Positions 39,414 through 51,421 of a stretch of DNA of 64,000 nt are shown in pieces. The notes below the pieces were generated by a model. The model searched no databases. It had not been told where the DNA came from and worked only from the letters and a program-made list of their open reading frames with translations. The stretch's first letter is position 1; the number at the start of each line of letters is the position of its first letter. The translations under genes were made by a program, and so were the position numbers. The stretch is from Lycocorax pyrrhopterus obiensis (Eukaryota; Chordata; Aves; Passeriformes; Paradisaeidae): positions 1,566,638-1,630,637 of the forward strand of contig JACSVZ010000004.1 of NCBI GenBank assembly GCA_014706295.1, in the 5' to 3' direction.

Positions 39414-42400
39414 GCAGCCCCGCTCCCCACATAACAATGCAACTGTGGCCAGGCTGACAAAACACAGTAGTTGAACAGTTCTTCCTTTAAAATTGTTCAA
39501 GTTGTAGGTTTTTTTTTTTTCTCTGAGATTACAGTATTTCTGCTGCCAAATAAGCTTTGGGATCAGATAAATTGGAAATAGTTTAAATTGTTACCAAAAA
39601 AAAAGGTAAAAATGAACTTATGAACTTAAAAATAAACCTGTGAATTACTGTCCTTTCCCCCTGTTTGCATACTTCACTACTTTTCGGTTTCCTTCTGACA
39701 TGGAAACTTCTATTATGATTGCAGCCTTGCCAGAAAAGCTAAAAGCAGGAAATACTGCTGGATAACATTCACTGGAGCTTTGGAAGCAAGGAGGAAAACC
39801 TACATAAATATTTTAAGGCTCAGACACTTCTTGAATTGAGCTGCAATCACTGTCCAGCTTGGCTCATTCAGTCCTTTCCTGTGTTTAGCGTGGCTGAACA
39901 AGTTGAACAGATTTCATGGAAGCTGCAGGATAATTGAAGTTTCTACTGCTTGTGCTTGCCACTTCTCCCAAAGTACTGGAGGTAGTTGCTCCTGTGCTTG
40001 ATGTTTTCTCCCTGCTGTAACATGAGTTGCTTGACAGATTAATGCATGTATTTTCTTATCAGTCAGTTTTTACAGCGTGCCATGAGCTTTGGGAGTATTT
40101 TTATTGCTTATCATTTTCTCCAGAAAATGAGTGATTATTTGTACCTTTTTTTCCTTTTTTTTTTTTACTACTGTAAAAGTTCAGGCTGGAATTGACATTT
40201 CCAGGGACCATCTCAAAGTGTAAGCAACCTTCACAGCAATATTTACTTGCTCTGCTACAATTCTGGGACTTTTTCATGTACTGAATACTTTGATTCACAG
40301 ACAGAGGTGTCACATTTCCAGGCTGAGGAGAGAAAAGCAGTGCAGTCCTTCATCCATTTCCCAGACTTGGATTTTCATCCAGGTCTACAAATGGGGCCTT
40401 GAGTCTGTCTTGCCCTCTGATGTGCCTATGCATCACCCAAAACCATATCTATGTGTCTGCATGAGAAAATTAACTGATTAGGTAAGAGGTCTGGGCGTGT
40501 TTAAACACACAAGGTCGTCATCTCAAAAGGCAGGAGTCTCAGGGAGCTTCCCCTGACCTTTCCCCAGCTCTTACATGTCTCCAGTTTAAAGTTTTGTGGC
40601 AGCTTGTGTTCTCCAAGGCTTTGGGCAAGAGGGTCCTGGAATTCATGAGGTAAAAAGATGTTCTGCTGGAGGGGGAAGAGAAGATATGTGCCATAAGGAA
40701 AACCAGCTTTGGAAGAGGATTCAATGCCCTAGAGGAATATCAGCTGTTTACTCAATTTCCTTAGAGGATGTCTGACTCCTTAAGGATCGTCAGTTTCATG
40801 TGTTCCCAACCATCTGGAGTGATTTACATCCCATTCCTCCCATTTCCAGCCCCACAAGGCCAGGAGCTGGGCTGCATCACATTTTAGTCTGAGACATAGG
40901 TGGTATCTAGGAGAGGAGATTCTTCAACCTCGTTCTTGAGGGTTTAGGCTCTGTAGGATGGATAGGCACCCTGAAATGGGGATAACAGGGCATGGAATAA
41001 AGACAAGGAGAAATACTTGCTTCCAGAGACCTCTTGCATTTAGTACAGAACAGAAGATTGGTGAGGAACATTTTGTGAAATTGCAGGGAGGTATCAAGGT
41101 GCTATGTTCATTTAGTGGCTTAGAGAACTTAGAGATCTGTGCAAGAATTGCACAGGGATGGTACAGTTTTAGAAAGAAAAGACTGGAGAGGGTTGTGGTA
41201 AGAGCCTTACATTCATAAAACAGCTCCTCTTTTTCCATGGAAGAGCCATTAATTGTTCTCTGCTGAGGAGATTTTTTTTCCCCTACTCCTGTCTCAGTCT
41301 TTATCAGCTATTTGTAGTGCTAAGACATCTATTGTACAAGGAGCTGACTCAGAGCTCAGACCTGCAGTGTTCTTAGGGTCTTGATCTTTGGGACAGAAAT
41401 ACACACATCAAATTTAATTCTGCTTGTAAAACTGACACTACCCAGACCACCAGGCCTAAAATACGGCCTTGTGGGTTTTTACGATTGGAACAGGAAAGTC
41501 AAATGTCTTCATTCTCATTCCTCCCCTGCTCCAAAAAAAGGAAAAAATAATATATTTATGCATCTGTACCTACAAATGTCCCTCTGTATATAGACACTAT
41601 CATACATTTAACTACACACTCAAATAATTTGATACCCAGATATTTAAGCTAAACTCATCAGCATGAATGTACCAGAAAAGAGAAATGCCAAAACAAAGAG
41701 ACCAGTGTTGTCTTCATAATTCTAGACATACTTCTAGGCTCAAAGCAATGCCACAATGTTGGTCTTTCAACAAAAACACAAAGTTGTTTCCAGTGGTTTC
41801 CACTCCTGGAAACCCTCTGTCAGAGTTTGAGGAAAGTTTTCATTTCAACAGAAAAAAAGAATGGGCTATTGCTGGCACAAAATCTGGGAAATCCATCCTC
41901 TGCATTCTTTGTGCTGCTTCCAAGCTGCCACTCAGAGCTCTAAAAACAGGTAGAGCTCTGCTTCTCCATTTTTTTGCTGAGGGATGTGAGAAGGACAGCA
42001 GCATGGGACACAGAAAAATGAGTCAAAGAATTAGCACTGCAACAACTTCAGGCATTTGGGGAACGTTCAGCCCATTTAGGAAAAAAACCACATAAACGTG
42101 TGCTGGATAACAACACTGGAAAATAAATTACAGAGAAAAGAGAAGCCGATATAATTGTTGTAAACAAAGCCAAGTATACAATTAGAGCTACTCAAGTCTT
42201 TTATTGTGATAAAGCCAGTTAATTCAACAAAATCCTTGCTCAGTTCTTTTTAAAAACAAATACAAAAAAATCTGAGCCAGAGAAGCAAACTCCGCAGAGG
42301 AGCTATATTTTATCTCCAATGAAATTTAGGAAGAGAGTAAAGAGCAAGATTAGTATTTTCTGGAGAGCTTTTGTTGGGAAAAAAATAACTGGACATCAAG

Positions 42401-43850
42401 CCTTGACATCAAAACTAAGAATAAGGAATAGCAGGGATGGAACAGCCATGCTTTGAAAACAAAGCCTGCACATTTCTGTTTTTTAGGCCATCTAATCAGC
42501 TTTGCTCTGCCCCCGTGGCTGCACCAGTGCTCTTCAGTATCGTGTCCCAAAAGGGCACCGAAGCACTCAGTATCTGAAAAGCACCTTTGTCATTCTGCAG
42601 CCAGAGAAACAGCCAGAGAAACAGCCACAAAAACCCCACTGCTGGGTCTCCTTCCTGCAGGCAAGGAAAGAGCACCACAAGTCCCTGGGGTAAAGCCAGC
42701 AGACATCCTGGACTAGGATACGGCTGGTTTATAAGCAGGTGAGTTGCCTGGGTGGTTTTGCAGAGGGAAGCAGTGCAGTGAGACCCAGTGGCACACACAG
42801 CTCAGGGTGTAGGGAGATGGCAGTGCTGAATGGATGCTTGAGTCTGGTTTTTACAACAGCCGGCTCCAGGCAGGACAAACATATCCATCTTCCACTGGGA
42901 AGCGTTATCCTAAATAGGGCCAGCTCCACCAAATTCATCAGCCAGGAGAGATGGGCTAATGCTGGCAGCGCTGCCAGGGGGCCTGCTGTGCAACCTGGAG
43001 ATGGATGAGGTGCTGTGGGGAGGGAGGCAGCAAGGCAGTGGACACCTTTTCCCATTTCAGCACGAGGGAAATGCCTGGGGAGCACCAGAGATGCACTGCA
43101 GCGCTGTTCCAAACAGATGGTTGGTCCCAAATGCGTTGCAGGATGCCAGGAAATCTCCGAGGACTGAAGTGTCTTTGCCATCAGTCCCAGCGTACAGAGG
43201 TGGAACCCGGAGCTCTCCAGATCACCTTTCACACTAAGAGGGGAGCCACGTTATGGGATGCAAAGGAAGAGGGGTTTTGGAATTGCACGGAGCTTATGGG
43301 ATGCTTAGTGGCAAACCAAAGGGAGGAAGAGGCAGGAGCAGGGTGGTGGTTCGGTGACTTGGGGAGGAGCAAGAATGGGAGGGTAGAGGGCTAAGGGAAT
43401 AAAAGGGGCAGGCATGTAAACAGTTTGCTGGTCAGTGCACTCATCTGGGTGTGCTCTGCACCCAGCCAGCACAGCCTGGCCTCTACCCCTGTTAAATGGC
43501 TTTCCAACCCTTTTCCAGGCAGGAGACTCTGCTTCCTGTGGGCACTTGCACGTGTGAGGGTGTGAGTGCAGCAGCTGGAGCTGGCCATGGGTCAGGGTGT
43601 GACTGGAGTGGGTGTGGGTGATTGGGAGCTGAGATCCAGCCAGAAGCTGGGATCCAGCTCCAGGCTGGGAGCAGGGGACACGGACTGGGAGCAAGGTGTG
43701 CGTGTCTGAGGGGGTGTGGGTGTCTCTGGGGTCAGCTCTGGGTGTGACAGCACCTCTGTGTCCCTAGGAGCAAGGACACAGGGGCTGTGGGACCAAGGGT
43801 GTCATTCACCTTGGTATTTCTCTGGCTGTGGAATGATAAAGGTGCTTTTC
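39414..43850. other. Unique non-coding DNA
   Basis: No gene was recognised. A short repeat of AGCCAGAGAAAC (about 2.5 copies) lies at about 42599-42627. From about 43,540 to 43,760 the plus strand is rich in GTGTGGGT-type sequence. A 167-codon minus frame at 42729-43232 is covered by open plus-strand frames and has no recognisable domain. Confidence 0.55.
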
Positions 43851-43909
43851 AGCTGGACTCCGTGATCCTTGTGGGTCCCTTTTGACTTGGATTCTGTGAT
43901 TCTGTGATA
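43851..43909 (+). mobile_element. CR1: CR1 LINE, minimal 3' tail
   Basis: Only the last 59 bp of a CR1 are present: GCTGGACTCCGTGATCCTTG, then GTGGGTCCCTTTTGACTTGG, ending in ATTCTGTGATTCTGTGAT. This is an extreme 5' truncation, as expected when reverse transcription stops soon after priming. The octamer end is intact and the tail is well preserved. Confidence 0.88.
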
Positions 43910-46900
43910 AAGAAATGTGGTCTGTGGGCATGTGCCTACTGGGAAAACGCTTTTAGAGTTACTGCTGTTTGGAGCTGAGGGTGTGGAGCTGCAGCAGCCT
44001 CACATCTCTAAGGCAATTGAGTCCAGCATGCTGTGTTTTCTTGGACAGTGCCAAGATTTTACCTTGGTTTGGGAATCTCTAAAAACTATGTAGTCCCTGC
44101 TGAACTTGCTTGAGCTGTTCCTTGAAGTCAGCCCTATTTCTTGAGCTGACAGGTTAACAAAGTAGACAGTTTTTAGGTGTTTCTTCTCAGTCTGTATATT
44201 CAAGATACGAGATAATCCAGGAGGGTGTTGGCTTACTCAAGATTTGTGTTTTATGGAAAACAGAGTGAAATGTGCTTTGACTCACAGCCAGTGATAACTG
44301 AGGTTAGAGTTTGTAGGGACTCTGAACTTCAATTTGAGAACTAAAAGAAAAAAATAAAATAAAATTAAGCATAAACCCATCCTGTGGCATACTGAGGCAC
44401 AGCACAATTTCTGACACTTCTTGTCTTATGGATAATGAGGACATTTATAGTCACAGCAGGAACACTGTCACAGGGTAAGTTTCCTTAATGCTCTTTCTGA
44501 AAAACACCAGGTGACTGAAGAAAAGAAAGCTTATTACAATTAGTGCTGCTTGAGAACTTCTGGATACTGTGCTTGCTGCCTGCAAATCTGTTGTTCATCA
44601 AAACTGAAACCTGGTGTGAACATGTTTTAGTGGCTCTTTCTCGAAGATGAATATGCCCTGCACATCCCAGACCAGCTCAGACTGTTGAAGCTTTCGGCTC
44701 CCTGCCAGACTTTGCTGGCATCTGCATCGTCAGATTATAATTCTGCCACTGGCAGCACAGAGCTGTTGCTTTCCTGAAGGCCTCAGAGAAAATGTAACAA
44801 ATGCTTTGCCTTCTCCAGCATCAGCTCACTGTCCCAAGGACCAGAAATGGCTCTAAAGCCAGACTTTCTTAAGCTTTTCCACTCCTGAGAGCAGTAGAGC
44901 TGGAAAAAAAAGGAGAAGCAAAAGCTCCAAGTAGGATAGTAGAAAAAAGCAATAGTGGAAAAAACAGCCAAGCAGATTTCCTGGTGTCTTCTGGCAGAGA
45001 GCAGACACCCTGATAAACAGATAGGATAATCCTTAACTATTGTGCACTTCACTCGTAGGTTGTCTCTGACATGTGACTTACCATTAAATACCTGCCACCT
45101 CTCCTTGGAGGGACCTCTGCATTTCAAAGGGCACAAGAGCACCCTGCTGAGGTAGCCTTCCACGCTGCCCAGGGCAGCCAGCTGTCTCACTGGACTGTGT
45201 CCCTGAGGACCTTCAGTGGCATTGATGGGGTTGTCTTAACTGTGAGCCACTCTGTGGTATGTACAGCTGCCTGGATTGGGAACCTCTTCAGGAGGAAGAT
45301 GATGAGCTGCTTCTGGGAAAGGTGTCTTTTTTGGAGGCCCCAGCACTGTTTTCTCTTCACTGTTTATGCACAAGTACTGTCCTAGCAGCTCTGAGAGTTG
45401 TTGGGCCTTAAAAGCTTGTGTTTTCTTGGGAAACACCTCTGAAAAGTTCCTGGGGACATCAATTCCAAGCCTTTGCCTGAGCACCAGGTTGAGTGTCACT
45501 TTGGTACATTACTATTACTTCCTTTATGCATCTGAAAGAAAAATGTATGTGTCCCATGGCTGAAGGAAGGGACATGTCTAACCTGCAACCTGTGTAGAAG
45601 CTCTGCTACACTGATAAATAAGTGTCAGCTCTTCAGAGACGTCTGAACAGCCCCATAACACTATCACAGGTGCCACATCAATGCTATAATGCTACATATG
45701 GCTTTCCTCTGATCTTACCAATGTTTAACTTGGTCTCTTCCACCTCATTTGGTTTGATTAATTTAGGGATAAGGTTTTTCATTTTCATGAAGTTTCACTT
45801 GCAATGATTTCAGTAACCAGGCAAAGCTGCCTGCTCTGTGCAGCCCACGTATCCATCAGGAGAGTCTGCCACCCTTTACTGGCCTGAAGTCCTTTGGGAA
45901 TCTGGCTTATTCTCAACTTTTTCCTTGAATACTGAGCATTTTCTCCTCAACTTTCTCCCAGACCTCCCTTGCTTGCAGCCATCTGTGAAGGACTCCTGAA
46001 TAATTCAACAGTACAAAGTGGCTGTCAGTACCCTCGGCTCAGCACCATCCCAAGCGAGCCATGCAGTGCCAGAAGCTCCACCACATCCTCACCTGGCCCT
46101 TCTGGGACACATAAAACTCCCAGACCATTTCTTTCTCCACAAAAATACGTCCAACATCTAATAATTGTAGCTATGTTCTGTATCAAGCAAGCAATTGACT
46201 CCCAATAATCTCAGGCAGCAGCCACCTTCCCAAACTTGTGAAGGTGATGCCGGAACTTGCAGTCAGCAGAGGCAGCCCTGTGTGTTGACACTAGGTACAC
46301 ATCCTTGTCTGCCTTAAACATATGTTTATAGGTGCATATGCATACTGTTGACGAGCAGGTTTCTCTCTACAACTCACTTTTCTCATTAAAAAAAGGCTCA
46401 GAGGACATGTCCTTCTTAGAGAGAATTGCAGACTACCTGTGGGTACCATTAACTTATCAATGGGTGCTGGACACAACAGTTCTGGCTCTGCTGTCACACC
46501 AGCCTTGCAGGGTCACTGGGGCAAGATGAAGGCTGGACAGAGAAGCACAGCTCATCTGCCCCCTGGGGCTCTGCAACACATCCTCTTTCCAAAGCATTTC
46601 CAGGAAAACTATCTTTGCTGACAGCCCAAAAGACCAAGCCCAGTTTCCCCAGTGTACACCTTACCTTGAGCTTTCAGCATGATGGTGCTGGGAGCTCTGG
46701 CAGGATTTTGTGTACAAGCCCTGTGCTGTGCAGCCAAGCTGAGGACGGCTGCAGAAGTCCCATGGGAAATAAGCCTTTCCTTTCCTGGGGAAAAGCAACC
46801 CCAACCTGCTCCATTGAGCACAAGGGGCTGCTTCCAGCACAGCCCTTCATGTGAACCCTGTCTGGAGCCTTGTACTGGTCCTTGCTCAGTCCACTTGGGA

Positions 46901-49900
46901 GGACAGCAGTTGATAACAGCACACACACACACATATCTAGATCTACTAAATCTTATCCTTCCTCTAGGAATGACAAAATGATGCTTTGCAGGACAGGAAG
47001 GCAAATTCACACATTTATCTCTCCTGAATTCCTGAGCTGAATGTTGATCTTTGATTTGTTGGTCATCCCTAAAAATGTGGACTTTACTGCGCTGCAACTC
47101 AGACTTCTGGCTTTTCTTTCTGCCCTGAAATTAATAATGTCTGGATAATGAGCTTAAGCATGGACGTCAGGAGAGTACCTTTAGTCCGAAAGAGAGAAAA
47201 AGCTTCAGTTTGCTTCTGGAACAGACTTTTGTGCCTATGGTAAGAGAAAAAGATGCTTTGATTCATAGCAAATGAGCCTTTCCAAATAAACTTGGCTGGG
47301 CATGCAATGGCATTTTCCTGTCACTGCAAAATAAATTGCTCCTGAAAAAAATCCCTTTTGATAAACAACTCTCAAAGTGATTTTGTCAGGTCAGAATTTA
47401 AACAAGAAATTTCCTGCCTGCAGCGGGCCAAAGTCAGGAAAAAATAGGGATGGATCCTCTCAGCTACTGGGGTTTTTCCATCCTGGGTGCCCTTTCTTCA
47501 CAGTGTGTTGTGCTCCCAAAGCCACCCTGAGCACGCTTCACGCTCTGCTGCTGCCCTGGTTAACAGCGCAGGAGGCACGGAAAAGCTGTGCTGTGAGTGA
47601 ATCCTTGGAGCTGGGGCTCTGCTCTAGCTAAGCATGGCCCCTGGAAGAGCCACCTCCTCGGAGTCAGAGCAGATATCCTTTGCAAAGACACACTCCAGTT
47701 TCACTTGGCTGGGCCACAGCTGGTCTGCTCCGTGGGGAGGGGTCACCCCCTCTGCACTGAGCAGGCTGGGTGAAATGCCACGCTCTGTTTGAGGCGGATG
47801 ACAGGGCTTGGCAAGCCAGGACAGGACCTCTGGGCTGTCAGCTGAGAAGTCCCAGAGCTGGAAATAGGGCAGGCACCTCCCTGGGGACCAGGAGCTGCTC
47901 AGACTAGTGCAGAGAACCATGAATTTTTTCTGTGCCCATGGGGGATGCAGCCTGGCCAAGCAGGGATAACATTTGGCTACCTGTGGTGTGTAGTGTTGCA
48001 TAGGTATGAGCAGCATCTGTGAAGCCCAAGCTGGCAGGCGAGCTTAAACCTCCCTGCCACACCATTAGGGATTTTTATTTTGGCATCTTGATATCTCTTT
48101 TAATCTGGTAACCCACAGCCCTTGGGTGTGCAAGTGGTGCTCCTGAGTGGCTGGTGCAGGATGTGAGCCAAGGCGAGATTTCCCACTGGGCACTATTGAC
48201 ATCCTTGCTACCATTCCTTGTCTCACAGGCTGCCGAGGGCTTCCTAAGCTCTGACCTCCCTGCAGACACTCAGATATGTTAATTGCCATGGCAGTTTTAT
48301 TCTCAGCCCACTCAGTCTATAAAATAATAGAATTTATACCTTTCCAAAATTTCTACTCTTGCAATAAGCAGATTTTTTTTTCCCTTTTTGGACATATCTG
48401 TGCAAGTTCAGCAGGGTCAGGAGACAGTGAGGACAGCCTGTTTGTCTACTCCTATGACTTCTAGAGGAAGAAGACACCAACATGATCAAGGTGTTTCTGT
48501 CCTAAAGCAAAGGGCTCCTTCCCAGAGCCTCAATCTCTGATTAAGGCTCTCTAGGCTTTGAATTGGAACCTACTGAAAGCTCATCTGCCTCAAATGTTTG
48601 ACATAACCCCGGCCCACTAATCGAGCTATCATTTCCCTCCCTTTTCCAGTAATCTTCCCAACGTATTGTTTGTTATCAACTCACCTGTAACACATGCTCC
48701 ATTTCCCTTTGGAATGAAGGCCCATTCTCACCCTGTGCCATTGCTGAAGGGTTTCCCAAAGCGGACGGTACCATTGCCATCTTTTTCCAGACCCTTGGCA
48801 AACTCTAGCTCTGCAAGTCTTATTTGGCCCAGACCTCTTTGTTTCCAGTATTTGTTCTTTCAATCCCATTCATCCACTAAAAAGCTTCATTTGGCTGTGC
48901 AAGTCTTCCTCTGCTTGGCAAATTAAAGCTATTTTGTCAAAGATTATTTATGGGTCTTGTAGTTCTCTGTCTTTCCCTCTCAATCCCCTTTGTTCCATCC
49001 CAATCGGTATTTTAACCATCCTGCTCCATTTTTATGTGTTCTGCTCAAGTTCCTCTGCTGTTGTTCTCTCTCTCTGCCTAAACGTGCATGAACTTGATGA
49101 AACACAAACAAATGTCAGAAATCAAGCTCAATTGTCATCTTTTTTTGACTAACAGTCAGTGATACCTCCTGACTGTTTATGGAGGGCAACAGCGCCAACC
49201 ATGAGAAGTAAATTTCAAGGAGAGGGACAGGAGAAGGAAAGGGAAAAAAGAGGGAAGAAATAAATGAACGAAGAGGGGTTGAGAGAGAGTAGTCGTCTCC
49301 AATCCCTCAGTGAGACAGAGAAGCAGAGTCTATGAAAACTGGATGAATTATTGATGAAATAAAACTTTTAAGGGATTTATATGCTAATTAATAACTGGGT
49401 TAATTCTTATTAAATGGCAAACCCTCTGATCATGCCACCCAGCACAGTCATGATAAAAGCAGCTCTGCCTTCTGCAGCTCCAGGCTGTTCTAAAGGCTGC
49501 CAGGATTTGTCCCCAGAAGTCACCCAGAAAAAGGAGCTTTCAGATTCCCTTCACACCTCTTGTGTTATGTGTGTATTAATCTCAGCAAACAAGAGAGGTG
49601 TTGCCCTGATGTGGAAAGTCCCAGCCACATGGCTACATGAAATTCAAAAAGACAACAGTTGACAGACTTTATTTTGCCTAATGAAAAACTGGGTTTTCTT
49701 TCACTTTTAAAAGTGTGTCTGTAGAAATTTACGGATGTGGAAAGCATCTGGCAATATGAGTCTGCTCAACTCACAGCGGAGAGAGCAAGAAACGAGCATT
49801 TTTTGATTTTGAGGTGGATAACTAGATATTGCAGTGACCTTCTTAGGAAAAGGGCAAGATCTGCATCGCTTGAAATCTTGGATCCAACCTTTCCTGAAGT

Positions 49901-50114
49901 GACATGCTTCAATTCAGGATGAAGTTGTCAGATTCAATCATACAGCCTTCAGACGGAAGGGAAAAAACTAATTTTTCCTGTCCTTCGATCAGCCTGGAAG
50001 GTTATTGCAACCCCATGCTATTTTTTTGTCTATGAGCGACGTGTCTATGAGATTAACACATTGAAGAGATTCCAGGATGAATGAGCCTTTAGACTCTGAG
50101 GAAGTGGCTGTTGA
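43910..50114. other. Unique non-coding DNA
   Basis: No gene or interspersed repeat was recognised. The longest frame (46609-47097 minus, 162 codons) is opposed by plus-strand frames of similar length and has no motif. The last 100 bp, read on the minus strand, form the genomic flank of the retroviral element that begins at 50120. Confidence 0.55.
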
Positions 50115-50119
50115 AGAGT
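50115..50119. repeat. Target-site duplication AGAGT, left copy
   Basis: AGAGT directly precedes the TG that begins the LTR at 50120. The same five bases follow the CA that ends the other LTR at 52503 (52504-52508). A 5-bp duplication is typical of several retroviral classes. The LTR ends were set from TG/CA and family ends, independently of this match. Confidence 0.75.
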
Positions 50120-50683
50120 TGTAGCTGGTTGACCTTGGCCGGGTGCCAGGTGCCCACTAAGCCACTCCATCCCTCCCTTTCCCAGTGGGACAGGGGAGAG
50201 AATAAGATGGAGAACAACCAGCGGGTGAGATAAGGCAGTTTTATTACAGTGAAAGAAAGAAACAAGCGAGAGTTTGCACACCCATAAACGAGGGGAAAAG
50301 TCATTCCCTACTTCCCATCTGCAGCGATGCTCAGACACTTCCCAGGAAGCAGGGCTTCAGCACCTGTAGTGGTTTCTCCAGAAGGCAAACACTGAAGATT
50401 CACCAAGGCCTCCCCCCTTCCTCCTCTCTCCCTTAGCTTTTATATCTGAGCTGACGTCATATGGTATGGAATATCCCTTTGGCTGATTTGGGTCAGCTGG
50501 CCTGGCTGTGTCCCCTCCCAGGATCTTGCCCACTCCCATCCCCTTTGATGGGGGAAGGAATATCAGAGGGACAGCGCTGCTCAGCAGTAGCCAAAACACT
50601 GGTGCATTAACACCCTTCCAGCTACCAACGCAAAGCACAGCACTGGGGGGGCTGTGAACTCTACCTCTGACCGACCCAACACA
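50120..50683 (-). repeat. 3' LTR, family B (564 bp)
   Basis: On the minus strand this starts TGTGTTGGGTCGG and ends GGTCAACCAGCTACA. In order it has a U3 with a perfect CRE palindrome (50452-50459), a TATAAAA box (50438-50444), a GCCTTCTGGAGAAACCACTACAG segment, an AATAAA signal (complement of 50240-50245) and a U5 ending in GGGCACCTGGCACCCGG. The copy at 58913-59503 is the same family over its whole length. It is preceded by a polypurine tract, which marks it as a 3' LTR. Confidence 0.88.
50438..50459 (-). promoter_or_regulatory. LTR core promoter: CRE palindrome plus TATA box
   Basis: TGACGTCA at 50452-50459 is the exact cyclic-AMP response element octamer bound by CREB/ATF factors. On the minus strand it lies 7 bp upstream of a TATAAAA box (50444-50438). 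This is the expected layout of a retroviral U3 promoter. In the related LTR at 58913-59503 the same site reads TGGCATCA (59165-59172), while the TATA box is kept. Present activity is unknown. Confidence 0.7.
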
Positions 50684-50700
50684 ATTTCCACCCCTTATTC
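50684..50700 (-). other. Retroviral polypurine tract
   Basis: On the minus strand the bases just before the 3' LTR read GAATAAGGGGTGGAAAT. A purine run at this position primes plus-strand DNA synthesis in retroviruses. Its exact abutment to the LTR start at 50683 supports that boundary. Confidence 0.75.
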
Positions 50701-50874
50701 CATACCATTTGTGTCATACTCAGATCCCACATAATCCATATATCTTCCAACTCCTCTGTTATATTTATTTCTCATTACTGGAATCCTTTCTTACCCACAC
50801 ATACAGCTTAAACTACATCCTTAAACTATCTCTATACCAAACACACATTTTTTCATTAACTACTACCGGGGCTC

Positions 50875-51111
50875 TTAGCAGATCCTCCTAGTGCTGACCA
50901 GCCAAGTGCCTTCTGCTAAGTTTGCATCCCAGTGCTTCCACACCCCATTACCTAATGCCCTTAGCATTGTTTTCAGCAGCCAGTTACAGCTTTCAGTCTT
51001 CCCAGAGGCCTGTGGATGACAGGGAACATGATATATCCTCTTAATGCCATGTTTCTTTGCCCAGGAGTTTATAAGGCACTGGAGCTGTTCCAGCCCTCGC
51101 CGCTGTGAATC
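50875..51111 (-). pseudogene. Retroviral integrase remnant (pol)
   Basis: The minus strand is open for 78 codons before a TAA at 50877-50875. It shows the later part of an integrase catalytic core: WAKKHGIKRIYHVP, then HPQASGKTES, then WLLKTMLRALG and HWDANLAEGTW. The glutamate in SGKTE fits the last residue of the D,D-35-E triad. The two aspartates, the zinc-binding N-terminus and the whole C-terminal DNA-binding domain are missing. There is no ATG because this is an internal piece. It ends about 190 bp before the 3' LTR, so sequence is also lost on that side. It cannot be functional. Confidence 0.85.
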
Positions 51112-51398
51112 ACATATTTAAGAATTATCATTAAAATCAACATTCAACATACAATCTTTGCTTAGAACAACAAAAAACCAACTGAACTAAACAGAAGAAA
51201 AGTTTCCCACATCAAATCCAAAAATAACATTGACACAACACAGAACAAAAAATGGGCAACTTACACAACAGCTGCTCCTGGACCCTTCACTACAATTATG
51301 AAATTCTCCACTATCATTCTACTTGATAACACGGTTTAATACTTGTTTTGCCCATTAGGTTTTCTCAATTAATATCCTTATCTCAAAGTTGTCATGAC
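51112..51398 (-). other. Retroviral leader-like DNA without coding signal
   Basis: This stretch lies between the primer-binding site and the integrase remnant. It is AT-rich, has stops in all frames on the minus strand and shows no gag motif. It may be the 5' leader up to the deletion breakpoint, which should lie near 51112. Confidence 0.5.
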
Positions 51399-51416
51399 TC
51401 CCCAGCACCTCCACCA
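51399..51416 (-). other. Primer-binding site for tRNA-Ala
   Basis: The minus strand reads TGGTGGAGGTGCTGGGGA. It starts with TGG, complementary to the CCA end, and continues as the complement of the vertebrate tRNA-Ala acceptor and T-arm end (CCCCGGCACCTCCA), with one mismatch in 18. It lies 5 nt downstream of the LTR end at 51422, which is within the usual position. This identifies the adjacent LTR as the 5' LTR. Confidence 0.8.
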
Positions 51417-51421
51417 AAAAC

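Noticed and set aside
42729..43232. 167-codon minus-strand frame
   Set aside because: No motif, overlapped by three plus-strand frames in a GC-richer stretch. It looks like chance.
43540..43760. GTGTGGGT-rich block as telomere-like or satellite DNA
   Set aside because: The unit is irregular and TTAGGG is absent. It is a GT-rich low-complexity region.
46609..47097. 162-codon minus-strand frame
   Set aside because: No recognisable family, ends without context, and plus-strand frames of similar length overlap it.
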